A stretch of DNA of 64,000 nt from positions 1-64,000 of the forward strand of contig JAFXFO010000027.1 in NCBI GenBank assembly GCA_017520425.1, read 5' to 3'. A program made the position numbers and the translations under genes. Origin of the DNA: Lachnospiraceae bacterium (GTDB lineage: Bacteria > Bacillota > Clostridia > Lachnospirales > Lachnospiraceae). Shown one piece after another: positions 50,864 through 59,550 of the stretch; the stretch's first letter is position 1; the number at the start of each line of letters is the position of its first letter. Below the pieces are notes generated by a model. That model was not told where the DNA came from. It was given only the letters and a program-made list of their open reading frames with translations, and searched no databases.

Positions 50864-52819
50864 ATGACGGAAACCAATCTGGCATTACTAAAAAGTCTGG
50901 CAAGAGAATATCCCAATAGTGCGGCTGCAGCGACGGAAATCATTAACCTGCAGTCTATCTTAAACCTGCCTAAGGCAACCGAGCATTTTTTGACGGATAT
51001 TCATGGAGAGGATGAACAGTTTCGTCATGTTTTGTGTAACGGTTCCGGAGCGGTACATTTTAAGATAGAGGAAGTATTCGGTCATACCATCAGTACCAAG
51101 GACAAAAAGAGTTTGGCTACGCTGATTTATTATCCGGAGGAGAAGTTGGAGATTGTACAGCGTGAGGAGGAGAATCTTGCGGATTGGTACAAGATTACCC
51201 TGCACAGACTGGTACAGCTGGTAAAGCGTGTTTCTTCCAAGTATACCCGTTCTAAGGTACGTAAGGCTTTGCCAAAGGATTTCTCCTATGTCATAGAAGA
51301 GTTGATTGCGGAAAAGGAAGAAATCCAGGACAAGGAAGCTTATTACAACGAAATCATCAATACGATTATACGAATCGGCAGAGCCCCCCAGTTTATTGAA
51401 GCATTGTGCCATTTGACACAGCGTATGGTGGTGGATCATTTACATATTGTGGGAGATATTTTTGACAGAGGTGACGGAGCCCATATTATTATGGATATGC
51501 TTTGTGATTATCATTCCGTGGATATCCAATGGGGCAATCACGATATCGTATGGATGGGTGCGGCCTGCGGACATTGGGCTTGTATTGCCAATGTAATTCG
51601 TTCCGCGGCCACCTATGGCAATCTTTCCACACTGGAGGACGGATACGGTATTAACCTGTTGCCTTTGGCGGCATTTGCTCTGGAAACCTACGGGGATGAT
51701 GCCTGTGATACCTTTGCCATTCGTCACGGCAACAATTATGATACCAAGGATTTGAGTCTGGATCAGAAAATGCACAAGGCCATCGCTGTTATGAAATTTA
51801 AGCTGGATGGACAGGCAATCATGCGAAATCCATGGTTTGATATGGATGACAGACTGGTTTTAAATCAAATTGATTATGAAAAGGGAACCATTCGTCTGGG
51901 CAATGAGGAGTATGATTTGCTGGATAAAAGCTTCCCTACCATAGATCCGGCAGAACCTTATCGTCTGTCTGAGGGAGAGGTTCTGTTAATGGAACGTTTG
52001 GAGAGAGCCTTCGTCAGATGCGAAAAGCTGCAGCGGCATGTACGGTTTATGTATTCCAAGGGCGGTATGTACAAGATTTACAACGGAAACCTTTTGTATC
52101 ACGGCTGCGTACCTATGGATGAAAATGGGCAGCTGAGTAAGGTGAAGGTGTTTGAAGAAGAGTACGCCGGAAAAGAATTGTATGATATCTTGGAATATTA
52201 TGCAAGACGCGGTTATTATGCCAAGGACGCCAAGGAACGTTTGGCGGGACAGGATGTACTTTGGTATATATGGAATGGTCCCGGTTCACCGGTATTCGGC
52301 AAGGACAAGATGACTACCTTTGAACGATATCTGGTAGCAGACAAGGCGACTCATAAGGAAAAGAAAAACAGTTACTATCGACTATTAGAGCAGGAAGATG
52401 TGGTGAATCGCATACTGGATGATTTTGGCTTGGACAAGGGAAATGCCCATATCATCAACGGGCACGTGCCGGTAGAACAGATTCACGGAGAGTCCCCCAT
52501 AAAGTGTGGAGGAAAGCTTTTGGTCATCGATGGCGGTTTCTCCAAGGCATATCATAAAAAGACCGGAAATGCAGGATATACGCTTGTTTGTAATTCCAGG
52601 GGAATGCGTCTTGTGGCACATAAACCTTTTGAATCTACCCGAGAGGCTATTGTAAATGAAACGGATATTGTATCGGAGGCTATCGTGGTAGAAAAATTCC
52701 CTTACAGAAAGCTGGTAAACGATACGGATATCGGTACAGCCCTTCGAGAGAGGATTTACTATCTGGAGCAGCTTTTAGAGGCTTTTGAAGACGGTGTTAT
52801 AGCAGAGGAAGAGCGTTAA
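50864..52819 (+). CDS. fbp: Fructose-1,6-bisphosphatase, class III
   Basis: Gluconeogenic phosphatase of the Firmicutes class III type, 651 residues, removing the 1-phosphate of fructose 1,6-bisphosphate. It has the metallophosphatase motifs HIVGDIFDRGDGAH, QWGNHDI and a distal NGHVPV, plus the FLTDIHGEDEQFRH start. GGAGG lies before the ATG at 50864, and the ATG at 50849 is upstream of that site. It lies close behind dapB, so it may be co-transcribed with the lysine genes, a link whose meaning is not obvious. Full length. Confidence 0.95.
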   Translation: MTETNLALLKSLAREYPNSAAAATEIINLQSILNLPKATEHFLTDIHGEDEQFRHVLCNGSGAVHFKIEEVFGHTISTKDKKSLATLIYYPEEKLEIVQREEENLADWYKITLHRLVQLVKRVSSKYTRSKVRKALPKDFSYVIEELIAEKEEIQDKEAYYNEIINTIIRIGRAPQFIEALCHLTQRMVVDHLHIVGDIFDRGDGAHIIMDMLCDYHSVDIQWGNHDIVWMGAACGHWACIANVIRSAATYGNLSTLEDGYGINLLPLAAFALETYGDDACDTFAIRHGNNYDTKDLSLDQKMHKAIAVMKFKLDGQAIMRNPWFDMDDRLVLNQIDYEKGTIRLGNEEYDLLDKSFPTIDPAEPYRLSEGEVLLMERLERAFVRCEKLQRHVRFMYSKGGMYKIYNGNLLYHGCVPMDENGQLSKVKVFEEEYAGKELYDILEYYARRGYYAKDAKERLAGQDVLWYIWNGPGSPVFGKDKMTTFERYLVADKATHKEKKNSYYRLLEQEDVVNRILDDFGLDKGNAHIINGHVPVEQIHGESPIKCGGKLLVIDGGFSKAYHKKTGNAGYTLVCNSRGMRLVAHKPFESTREAIVNETDIVSEAIVVEKFPYRKLVNDTDIGTALRERIYYLEQLLEAFEDGVIAEEER

Positions 52820-52840
52820 GAAGATTTTTATATGACAAAA

Positions 52841-52869
52841 AGAATCGAGCAGTAATTCTGCTCGATTCT
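52841..52869 (-). terminator. Terminator, best for the minus-strand lipoprotein gene
   Basis: Twelve-pair perfect stem AGAATCGAGCAG/CTGCTCGATTCT. The minus-strand exit runs into TTTTTG, while the plus side lacks a T run. Confidence 0.85.
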
Positions 52870-52874
52870 GTAAA

Positions 52875-53261
52875 TTAGCGGGCGCCGTTGCCGGTGGTGG
52901 AAGTGGTACTTCCGGTATCGTTGGTACCGGTGATATCATCAACCATATTGCCCACGCCGTCGGCTACATCCTCGGTAACATTACCAACAGTGTTGCCGGC
53001 GTCTTCGATGACATTTCCGACAGCGTTGCCGGTATCATCTAAAAGTCCTTCATCAGTGTTCACATTGCCGTTATCATTGTTCATGTTATCATCCATGGGA
53101 GTTGCGGATGGACTGGGAGAAGGAGTTGCAGCTTCAGTTCCGGCCATATCGCCGGAATTGTTGCCACTTTCGTTGTTGCTTGTACAACCTGCGCAGAAGC
53201 ACATAAGTGCTAAGAGCAGACCAAGTACAAGTAAGTGTTTTGCTTTGTTTTTGAAGTGCAT
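52875..53261 (-). CDS. Small repeat-containing lipoprotein
   Basis: 128-residue exported lipoprotein. A signal helix LLVLGLLLALMCFCAGC is followed by the lipobox cysteine (C-A-G-C, slightly off consensus because of the leading Cys). A Ser/Asn/Thr/Pro-rich linker with PSPSPSATP follows. The mature part has repeated NAVGNVIEDAGNTVGNV units that predict amphipathic helix and ends GSTTSTTGNGAR. Start at 53261 is preceded by GGAGGT on the minus strand; the longer frame upstream is not supported. It is divergent to hisA. Function unknown. Confidence 0.8.
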   Translation of the reverse strand: MHFKNKAKHLLVLGLLLALMCFCAGCTSNNESGNNSGDMAGTEAATPSPSPSATPMDDNMNNDNGNVNTDEGLLDDTGNAVGNVIEDAGNTVGNVTEDVADGVGNMVDDITGTNDTGSTTSTTGNGAR

Positions 53262-53351
53262 AATAATGAGACCTCCTTTTACACTATTCACTTGCAGGCT
53301 TAGTATGTGGATAAAATGAAAAATTATGCAAAAAAATTTAGGAGAAAAAAT

Positions 53352-54140
53352 ATGGAATTCAGACCTTGTATCGATATTCATAACGGCTGTGTTAAGCAAA
53401 TCGTGGGCGGTAGTCTGACGGATGTAAATGATGCGGCACAGGAAAATTTTGTAGCCAAGCAGGATGCGGCATTTTTTGCAAAATTGTATCAAAGCGCCGG
53501 AATTAAGGGCGGCCATATTATTTTGTTGAATCCGGTTACCAGTGATTACTATGAAGCTACGAAGAAGCAGGCATTGTCTGCTTTGGAGGCATATCCGGGA
53601 GGTTTGCAGGTGGGTGGCGGAATAAATCCTCAAAATGCCGGAGAGTTTTTGGAGGCAGGAGCTTCCCATGTGATTGTGACCTCCTATGTGTTTCATGACG
53701 GTAAGATAGATTATGAGCGGTTGGAAAGATTAGTGGAAGCCGTGGGGAAAGAGCATCTGGTATTGGACCTGAGCTGTAAGAAGGTGGGAGACGAATATCT
53801 GATTGTGACAGACCGCTGGCAAAAGATAACGGAGGAAGTGGTTTGTGAAGAACTTCTGGATAGGTTATCGGTTTATTGTGATGAGTTTTTGGTGCATGCG
53901 GTGGATGTGGAAGGAAAAGCCCGGGGCATCGAATGCGAACTGGTACGTTTGCTGGGAGCATGGCAGGGATTGCCCATTACCTATGCCGGCGGAGTACATT
54001 GCTATGAGGATTTGGATTTGTTAAAGGAATTAGGTCAAAACCGTCTGCATGTAACCATAGGAAGTGCGCTGGATTTATTTGGCGGCAAGATGGAGTGGAC
54101 CAAAGTGATGGAGAAAATCAAAGAGGATGAAATAATATAG
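53352..54140 (+). CDS. hisA: Phosphoribosylformimino-5-aminoimidazole carboxamide ribotide isomerase, eukaryotic/HIS6 type
   Basis: Isomerase of the fourth step of histidine synthesis. The 262-residue TIM barrel opens with RPCIDIHNGCVKQ (catalytic Asp) and has VGGGINPQNA, a GASHVIVTSYVF strand, LVLDLSCKK, VHAVDVEGKA and TYAGGVHCYEDL with a second phosphate site. The extended insertions and CKK segment fit the eukaryotic HIS6-like branch better than the common bacterial HisA. No other his gene is near. The ATG at 53352 follows TAGGAG. Stand-alone, with its own terminator. Confidence 0.85.
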   Translation: MEFRPCIDIHNGCVKQIVGGSLTDVNDAAQENFVAKQDAAFFAKLYQSAGIKGGHIILLNPVTSDYYEATKKQALSALEAYPGGLQVGGGINPQNAGEFLEAGASHVIVTSYVFHDGKIDYERLERLVEAVGKEHLVLDLSCKKVGDEYLIVTDRWQKITEEVVCEELLDRLSVYCDEFLVHAVDVEGKARGIECELVRLLGAWQGLPITYAGGVHCYEDLDLLKELGQNRLHVTIGSALDLFGGKMEWTKVMEKIKEDEII

Positions 54141-54144
54141 AATC

Positions 54145-54177
54145 AAAAAAAGGGACTGCGGAAAGCAGTCCTTTTTC
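54145..54177 (+). terminator. hisA terminator
   Basis: Stem GGACTGC/GCAGTCC flanked by A and T runs, just after the stop. Confidence 0.9.
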
Positions 54178-54276
54178 TAATCCTATAAAACGATATTGCA
54201 TGTCAAAATAAATGTAAGCATTATATTAAAACAGGTACATCGCGTTACTGATTATGGTGTTATAAGCAACTGAATC

Positions 54277-54477
54277 TTATAACTTGGTTACGTTTACAGC
54301 CTGAGGTCCTTTTTCGCCGTTTACTACTTCGAATTCAACAGCAGCGCCTTCTTCCAAAGACTTGAAACCGTCGGTGTTGATGCCTGAGTAGTGTACGAAA
54401 ACGTCATTGCCTGCTTCATCAGAGATGAAACCATAACCTTTTTGGTTGTTAAACCACTTTACTGTACCTTTGTTCAT
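54277..54477 (-). CDS. Cold-shock protein (CspA family)
   Basis: 66-residue single cold-shock domain that binds single-stranded RNA and DNA. It has [10 protein letters not shown], the RNP1 motif KGYGFIS, RNP2 DVFVHYS and ends [10 protein letters not shown]. The start at 54477 has GGAGGT ten bases before it; the upstream in-frame ATG is not used. A promoter and a short leader with a GTTGTA/TACAAC hairpin lie upstream on the minus strand, a usual place for cold regulation. Confidence 0.96.
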   Translation of the reverse strand: MNKGTVKWFNNQKGYGFISDEAGNDVFVHYSGINTDGFKSLEEGAAVEFEVVNGEKGPQAVNVTKL

Positions 54478-54534
54478 TGCAGATACCTCCAAAAAATATA
54501 TACGTTGTATATTACAACATATTAAGAATAGCAT

Positions 54535-54563
54535 ATTTTACCTGAAAAGTAAAGGGAAACATA
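54535..54563 (-). promoter_or_regulatory. Cold-shock gene promoter
   Basis: On the minus strand TTTACT (54558-54563), 17-bp spacer and TATTCT (54535-54540), leaving a leader of about 50 bases with a GTTGTA/TACAAC hairpin. Confidence 0.7.
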
Positions 54564-54664
54564 GGAGAGATTTTATGAAATTTTAATAATTTCTCTTTAC
54601 AGAAAGGGAATATCGTGATAACCTATAATGCGTTAATACGACAGAGTGGTAACGGAGGGAAGAA

Positions 54665-55714
54665 ATGAAGGGAATTAAGAAATTCTTAAATGAAATATTT
54701 ATTGACGGTTTGAGCGGAATGGCATTGGGCTTGTTTGCTACTTTGATCATCGGAACAATTATCTGTCAGCTGGGTACTTTAATCGGCGGAGAGGTGGGTA
54801 CTTATCTGACCACCATGGGAAATGTGGCAAAGACCCTGACCGGCCCCGGTATTGGTGTGGGTGTGGCAGCGAAATTAAAATGCGGACCGTTGGTGGTGGT
54901 TTCTGCAGCAGTTACCGGTATGATAGGAGCGTTTCCCACGGTTATGAGTATGGAAAGCTATGCTATCGGCAAGCCGGGAGAACCTTTGGAGGCTTTTGTG
55001 GCTGCTATCGTGGGTGTTAAGCTGGGACAACTGGTATCCGGCAAGACAAAAGTGGATATTATTGTTACACCACTGGTTTCCATAGTGACAGGTTCCTTAG
55101 TGGGATTTTATGTAGGACCGCCTATTACCACCTTTATGACCTGGTTAGGTCAACTGGTAAACATCAATGTGGAGCAGCATCCGATTATCGGAGGTTTGGC
55201 TATTTCGGTTTTGATGGGTATGATACTTACATTGCCTATCAGTTCGGCTGCAATCGGTGTGAGTATGGGAATTACCGGTCTGGCGGCAGGTGCTGCTACG
55301 GTAGGTTGTTGTTGTAATATGGTGGGCTTTGCGGTTGCCAGCTATCGTGAGAATAAAATGGGTGGTTTGATTGCACAGGGAGTTGGTACTTCCATGCTAC
55401 AGGTACCGAATATCGTAAAGAAGCCGATTATATGGATTCCGGCCATCGTATCCAGTGCGGTATTGGGACCTGTTGCGTCGGCAGTGCTTAAGATGGTTAG
55501 TAATCCGGTAGGTTCCGGTATGGGTTCTGCCGGTTTTGTGGGACAGATTTCCGCTTATACCAGTATGGTAGAGGCAGGAACAAGCGCAAGCACAGCATTG
55601 ATACTGATTCTGGTAATGCACTTTATTTTGCCGGCAGCGGTGACTTTATTGGTTTCTGAATTTATGCGTAAAAAGAATTGGATCAAGCCGGGAGATATGA
55701 AGCTTAACATTTAA
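54665..55714 (+). CDS. PTS EIIC-like membrane protein
   Basis: 349-residue integral membrane protein with about eight to ten hydrophobic segments. It has Gly- and Ala-rich helices and ends in a basic cytoplasmic tail. LSGMALGLFATLIIGTI and the GAAIVSSAVLG-like repeated segments match the stand-alone PTS_EIIC_2 family, which lacks an IIA/IIB partner nearby. The ATG follows GGAGGG. No sugar kinase or regulator is adjacent, so a sugar substrate is only a guess; the family may be a general transporter. Confidence 0.75.
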   Translation: MKGIKKFLNEIFIDGLSGMALGLFATLIIGTIICQLGTLIGGEVGTYLTTMGNVAKTLTGPGIGVGVAAKLKCGPLVVVSAAVTGMIGAFPTVMSMESYAIGKPGEPLEAFVAAIVGVKLGQLVSGKTKVDIIVTPLVSIVTGSLVGFYVGPPITTFMTWLGQLVNINVEQHPIIGGLAISVLMGMILTLPISSAAIGVSMGITGLAAGAATVGCCCNMVGFAVASYRENKMGGLIAQGVGTSMLQVPNIVKKPIIWIPAIVSSAVLGPVASAVLKMVSNPVGSGMGSAGFVGQISAYTSMVEAGTSASTALILILVMHFILPAAVTLLVSEFMRKKNWIKPGDMKLNI

Positions 55715-55819
55715 GTAAATATGGTAAAACTTACCAAAAATATAAGAAAACAATAAAATCGGTTGAGTAATGGAAGGACCTATGATAAAATGATAAAAAT
55801 TTTGTAGGAGATTTCTGTT

Positions 55820-56566
55820 ATGGAACCAAATAAACAAAAACAAAAAAAGAATCATGTGTTTATCGTGACTTCCAATGCGGCAGATGCAAAGGTTAATCAG
55901 TTCCAGATACGTCCCTGGTTACTATGGCTGATTGTAGTGACGATTTGTGTGGTGATAGGTGCAGGTCTTGGATATTTGTTGTATCAGGACCAGATAAAGG
56001 AAGCTACTAACAAAAGAATTGAGGAATACAAGGTGGTGGCAGATAATCTGAAAGCACAACTGAACGAACAGAAGGCGAAGGCTGAGGAAGATGCCAAGCT
56101 GCTGGAAAGTGAAATACAGAAATTAGAGCAGGAAAAAGAAATCTTAAGTACCACCGTGCAGTTAAAAGGCGGAGAATTGGATGCCTTAACGGAGCGCATT
56201 GAAAAGCTGTATTATCCTTCCTTGTTACCAATAACGGGTGCTGCAACCATTGAAGAAATTACGGATGCAGAGCCCAAATGTATTTTCCATGCAAGTGAGG
56301 GTGCACTGGTGGTGACAACCGCAAGCGGAACCGTAACGGAAATAATACAGATACCGGAGGTTGGGTACAAAGTAACCATCGACCATGAAAACGGATATAT
56401 GACAAGCTACATTAACTCGGAGGAACCGAAAGTGAAGCAGGGTGAAATCCTGTTGCAGGGGGCTACGATTTTTGTGGTAGACAGATCCAGCTTGAAGCTG
56501 GAATATCAGATTCAGATGGACGGAGTCTTGATGAATCCCATGGATATTATGGAAATAGACGGCTAA
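55820..56566 (+). CDS. Membrane-anchored degenerate LytM/M23-domain protein
   Basis: 248-residue protein with a short cytoplasmic start, a membrane helix at about 33-54 and a coiled coil at about 58-135 (KAQLNEQKAKAEEDAKLLESE). The C-terminal domain shows the M23 order, with EGALVVTTASGTVTEI, the HENGYMTSYI strand and VKQGEIL, but the zinc-binding H and D positions and the HxH motif are missing. Such catalytically dead LytM proteins activate amidases or act as scaffolds in division. TAGGAG precedes the ATG. Confidence 0.8.
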   Translation: MEPNKQKQKKNHVFIVTSNAADAKVNQFQIRPWLLWLIVVTICVVIGAGLGYLLYQDQIKEATNKRIEEYKVVADNLKAQLNEQKAKAEEDAKLLESEIQKLEQEKEILSTTVQLKGGELDALTERIEKLYYPSLLPITGAATIEEITDAEPKCIFHASEGALVVTTASGTVTEIIQIPEVGYKVTIDHENGYMTSYINSEEPKVKQGEILLQGATIFVVDRSSLKLEYQIQMDGVLMNPMDIMEIDG

Positions 56567-56567
56567 A

Positions 56568-56594
56568 AAAATGTCGCCCTTTGGGCGACATTTT
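56568..56594 (+). terminator. Terminator between the LytM and YerC genes
   Basis: Twelve-pair perfect stem AAAATGTCGCCC/GGGCGACATTTT with a tri-base loop, just after the stop; it can act in both directions. Confidence 0.9.
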
Positions 56595-56608
56595 CTGATT
56601 TATGAAAG

Positions 56609-56899
56609 TTATTTGTTATCAATTCGCGCAAAGACCAAATCATATCCGTCATTACCATAGTTAAGCGAACGGTTAACACGGCTGATGGTGGCGGTAGAAG
56701 CACCGGTCTTTTCAGCGATTTCGAGGTAGGTATTGCGGTTCTTCAGCATCGCTGCCACTTCAAAACGCTGTGATAATGATAATAATTCATTGACCGTACA
56801 AAGGTCTTCGAAGAAGCTGTAACATTCTTCTTTGTTTTCTAAGCTTAAAATCGCATCAAAAAGGCGATCTACAGCATCTGTTTTGATTTTCTTGTTCAT
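56609..56899 (-). CDS. YerC/YecD-family TrpR-like regulator
   Basis: 96-residue all-helical DNA-binding protein. It has VNELLSLSQRFEVAAML and the helix-turn-helix TYLEIAEKTGASTATISRVNRSL, the exact YerC/YecD signature related to the Trp repressor. The effector is not known. GAGAGGG precedes the ATG on the minus strand. It stands alone, with a terminator on its 3' side. Confidence 0.92.
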   Translation of the reverse strand: MNKKIKTDAVDRLFDAILSLENKEECYSFFEDLCTVNELLSLSQRFEVAAMLKNRNTYLEIAEKTGASTATISRVNRSLNYGNDGYDLVFARIDNK

Positions 56900-57086
56900 A
56901 GTACCCTCTCATTCTGCCACGGAAAAAGAAACAACTGCGGCATTTCATTCATACATACATTTGTATTGTGAATGGTAACACATTACGATATTACAATTTT
57001 AACATACTAAAGCAATAAAGTAAAGAGAGAAATAAAAAAATAAAACAGTTGCCATGTAGTATTGAATACTATATAATAGAGATAGA

Positions 57087-57767
57087 ATGAAACTTGCGAA
57101 TGAGGAAGGGGACAAAAAGTTGAAGCTTGATACAAATGATTTGTTAAAGAGTATAATGAAAAGTCTGGACAGGCTGGAATATATAAAGACGGATGAGATT
57201 CCCAATATTGATTTGTACATGGACCAAGTGACTACCCTGATGGATAAAAAACTGCGTGCAGTGACCAGATATCCGAAAGAGGACAAAATTCTGACCAAGA
57301 CCATGATAAATAATTATGCAAAGAATGATTTACTGCCGCCTCCCATTAAGAAAAAGTATTCCAAAGAGCATGTACTGGTTTTGATATTTATCTATTATTT
57401 CAAGAGCATTCTTTCCATTAGTGATATACAGACTTTATTACAGCCGATTACGGATAAGTATTTTGATAACGGCAAGGAATTTGGGTTGAAGGATATTTAT
57501 GAAGAAGTTTTCCGCATGGAGTCTGCAGAGATAGAAATGTTAAAGAAGGACATGATGGAAAAGTACGAGATGGCGCAGTCTACATTTGAAGGTATGCCGG
57601 AAGAGGAGGCTGAGTTTTTGCATCAGTTTTCGTTTATCTGCCTGTTAAGCTATGATGTATATATCAAGAAGCTTTTGGTTGAGAAGCTGATTGATGATAT
57701 GAAGGACAAGATGCCGAAAACAAACGGCAAAGCGGATAAGAAGAGTGAAGAGGTTAAAGAGAAATAA
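57087..57767 (+). CDS. DUF1836 protein
   Basis: 226-residue cytoplasmic protein of the Firmicutes DUF1836 family. It has LYMDQVTTLMDKKL, then KILTKTMINNYAKNDLLPPPIKKKYSKEHVLVL, a MerR-like DNA-binding pattern, and ILSISDIQTLLQPI. The acidic and lysine-rich tail is disordered. The ATG at 57087 has a weak ribosome site; a TTG at about 57120, after GGAAGGGG, is an alternative. A transcription factor role is inferred from the helix-turn-helix-like segment only. Confidence 0.85.
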   Translation: MKLANEEGDKKLKLDTNDLLKSIMKSLDRLEYIKTDEIPNIDLYMDQVTTLMDKKLRAVTRYPKEDKILTKTMINNYAKNDLLPPPIKKKYSKEHVLVLIFIYYFKSILSISDIQTLLQPITDKYFDNGKEFGLKDIYEEVFRMESAEIEMLKKDMMEKYEMAQSTFEGMPEEEAEFLHQFSFICLLSYDVYIKKLLVEKLIDDMKDKMPKTNGKADKKSEEVKEK

Positions 57768-57773
57768 AGAAGT

Positions 57774-57801
57774 ACGGAGGCTCGAAGGAGCCTCCGTTTT
57801 T
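57774..57801. terminator. Bidirectional terminator after the DUF1836 gene
   Basis: Perfect 10-bp stem ACGGAGGCTC/GAGCCTCCGT with loop GAAG and a T run. The ABC lipoprotein gene converges on it. Confidence 0.9.
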
Positions 57802-57804
57802 AGG

Positions 57805-58821
57805 TTAACGAATTGCTTTTTCGGCAAATTCGGTAGTAACCAAGTCTTCATAAGGAACTCTGTTTTCCAAAACCTTCGAATCCTCCAAAATGTTTTGAAG
57901 AAGCTCAAAAGCCTCTTTGTCAAAAATCAGATTATCCTTCCAGGTATCCTGACTGTGATAGCGGGAGATAATGGTGGTAAGAGTAGCGATGTCCGTTTCG
58001 GCAAATTGGGGTGCGATTGCCTTGGCAATTTCTTCCGGAGTATGATTTTGGATATAATCCATACCTTTTTGCAAAGCATTGGTAAAAGACTGAATGATTT
58101 CGGGATGTTCCGCAATATAGCTTTGTTTTGCGCAGAACGCGGTATAAGGAACATAGCCGGAAGCCTCGCCCAGGGAAGCCACTACATAACCATCGCCTTT
58201 TGCCTCCAATGTGGTGGCATGGGGCTCGAATTCGATTGTGAAATCAGCATCACCGCCGGAAAAAGCAGCAGCAGTGGAACCGAAATCGATGCTTTGGTCA
58301 ATCATTAAGTCATTAACCGGGTCTATACCGTTTTTGTTCAGGATATATTCAAATACCATCTGAGGCATACCGCCGGCTCTGCCACCCAGTACGGTTTTGC
58401 CCTTCAGCATATCCCAGGTGAAATTCTCTATGGGTTCTCTGGAAACCAGAAAATTGCCCGCACGCTGTGTCAGTTGGGCAAAGTTTACCACATAGTCCTT
58501 TGTACCGCCTGCATAAGTATAGATGGTTCCTTCACTTCCCATGAACCCGATTTCGGCCTCGCCTGTAAGTACTGCGGTCATGGTTTTGTCTGCACCGAAG
58601 CCTGTTACAAGAGTCAGGTCGATTCCTTCCTCAGCAAAGTAGCCTTCTTCGATGGCCACATACATGGGCGCGTAGAAAATGGAATGTGCCACTTCGTTCA
58701 AAGTGACGGAAGTCAGGGAATCGGTAGTAGAATTATTCTTTTTGCCGCAACTACAAAAAGTCCCAACCAGTAATATAAGCATCAGGGAGTAGGTGAAGCA
58801 TAAGCGAAAATGCTTTTTCAT
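57805..58821 (-). CDS. NMT1/THI5-like ABC transporter substrate-binding lipoprotein
   Basis: 338-residue periplasmic-binding-fold lipoprotein. The signal LMLILLVGTFCSC contains the lipobox cysteine. VTLNEVAHSIFYAPMYVAIEEGYFAEEGID is the classical start of the SsuA/ThiY/NitT family, followed by FGADKTMTAVLTGEAEIG and a GLGxAAA-like ligand segment. Related proteins bind sulfonates, thiamine precursors or similar small aromatics. No permease or ATPase gene is adjacent, so it is an orphan receptor here. The start has GGAG-like GAGGAC upstream on the minus strand. Confidence 0.9.
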   Translation of the reverse strand: MKKHFRLCFTYSLMLILLVGTFCSCGKKNNSTTDSLTSVTLNEVAHSIFYAPMYVAIEEGYFAEEGIDLTLVTGFGADKTMTAVLTGEAEIGFMGSEGTIYTYAGGTKDYVVNFAQLTQRAGNFLVSREPIENFTWDMLKGKTVLGGRAGGMPQMVFEYILNKNGIDPVNDLMIDQSIDFGSTAAAFSGGDADFTIEFEPHATTLEAKGDGYVVASLGEASGYVPYTAFCAKQSYIAEHPEIIQSFTNALQKGMDYIQNHTPEEIAKAIAPQFAETDIATLTTIISRYHSQDTWKDNLIFDKEAFELLQNILEDSKVLENRVPYEDLVTTEFAEKAIR

Positions 58822-58881
58822 AAGAGTCCTCCAAATTGTCTCGATGCTTTATTATATTACGGGTTGGGAAATATGTTCTTG

Positions 58882-59367
58882 TTATTTCAAACGTATATTT
58901 TTCATGGCCCAGAGCTGAAGTGCTTTGGCATTGGTACTGATTTTCTCCAAGGAATCCAAAATATCCTGAAAAGCAGGCTGTTCGGATTCGTCAATGTAAC
59001 CATCCTCCGATATGGAAATCAGGGAGGCTCTCAAGGAATCAATATCTTTCAAGGAACCTAAAACCTTTAATGCCAGACGGTCAAAATCATCTATAGTAAC
59101 CTCAGTGATATTATCCTTTCCTATAGGACATTCTCGAGCGCAGTAAGAATTGCAAAGTTCGGGAGTATTGTAGGCTTCTGCCATGGATTTAACTTCCTCA
59201 GGGTAGGGAGCTATGGTATCTAATTCAATACGTGCCAGCCTGGTGCGGTCAATTCCTACGATTTCAGCGGCTTTCTCACGGCTGGAAAAATCGGAATTGC
59301 ACTCTGAGGCCTCACAACGTGCAAGATAGTACATATTATCGGCTGCTTTCGTAGCTTTTTTACTCAT
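58882..59367 (-). CDS. Helix-turn-helix (XRE-like) protein with cysteine-rich middle
   Basis: 161-residue protein. The N-terminal part has CEASECNSDFSSREKAAEIVGIDRTRLARIE, an XRE-type helix-turn-helix, followed by YAPYPEEV-like segments. The middle NSYCARECPIG has cysteines that could bind metal. The C-terminal two-thirds are helical. The start at 59367 is preceded by AAGGATT on the minus strand; a longer frame to 59415 lacks support. Likely a transcription factor or toxin-antitoxin-like regulator, unproven. Confidence 0.75.
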   Translation of the reverse strand: MSKKATKAADNMYYLARCEASECNSDFSSREKAAEIVGIDRTRLARIELDTIAPYPEEVKSMAEAYNTPELCNSYCARECPIGKDNITEVTIDDFDRLALKVLGSLKDIDSLRASLISISEDGYIDESEQPAFQDILDSLEKISTNAKALQLWAMKNIRLK

Positions 59368-59550
59368 GGAAAAATCCTTTCTGGTATAGTATGATGTATT
59401 TAGATGAAAAGGCAATTTTCATCAACTATATTCAGTTTAAGGTATAGAAAAGATTTTGTAAAGAAAATTTGTAAATCTGTTGAGTAATATTGTGATTTTT
59501 GGTAAAATAGACTCGATGGATTTCAAAAATGAAAGGTGGAGGATAAAATT

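Noticed and set aside
57745-58308. Plus-strand frame of 187 residues
   Set aside because: Overlaps the minus-strand NMT1-type lipoprotein and a terminator; the lipoprotein is clearly real.
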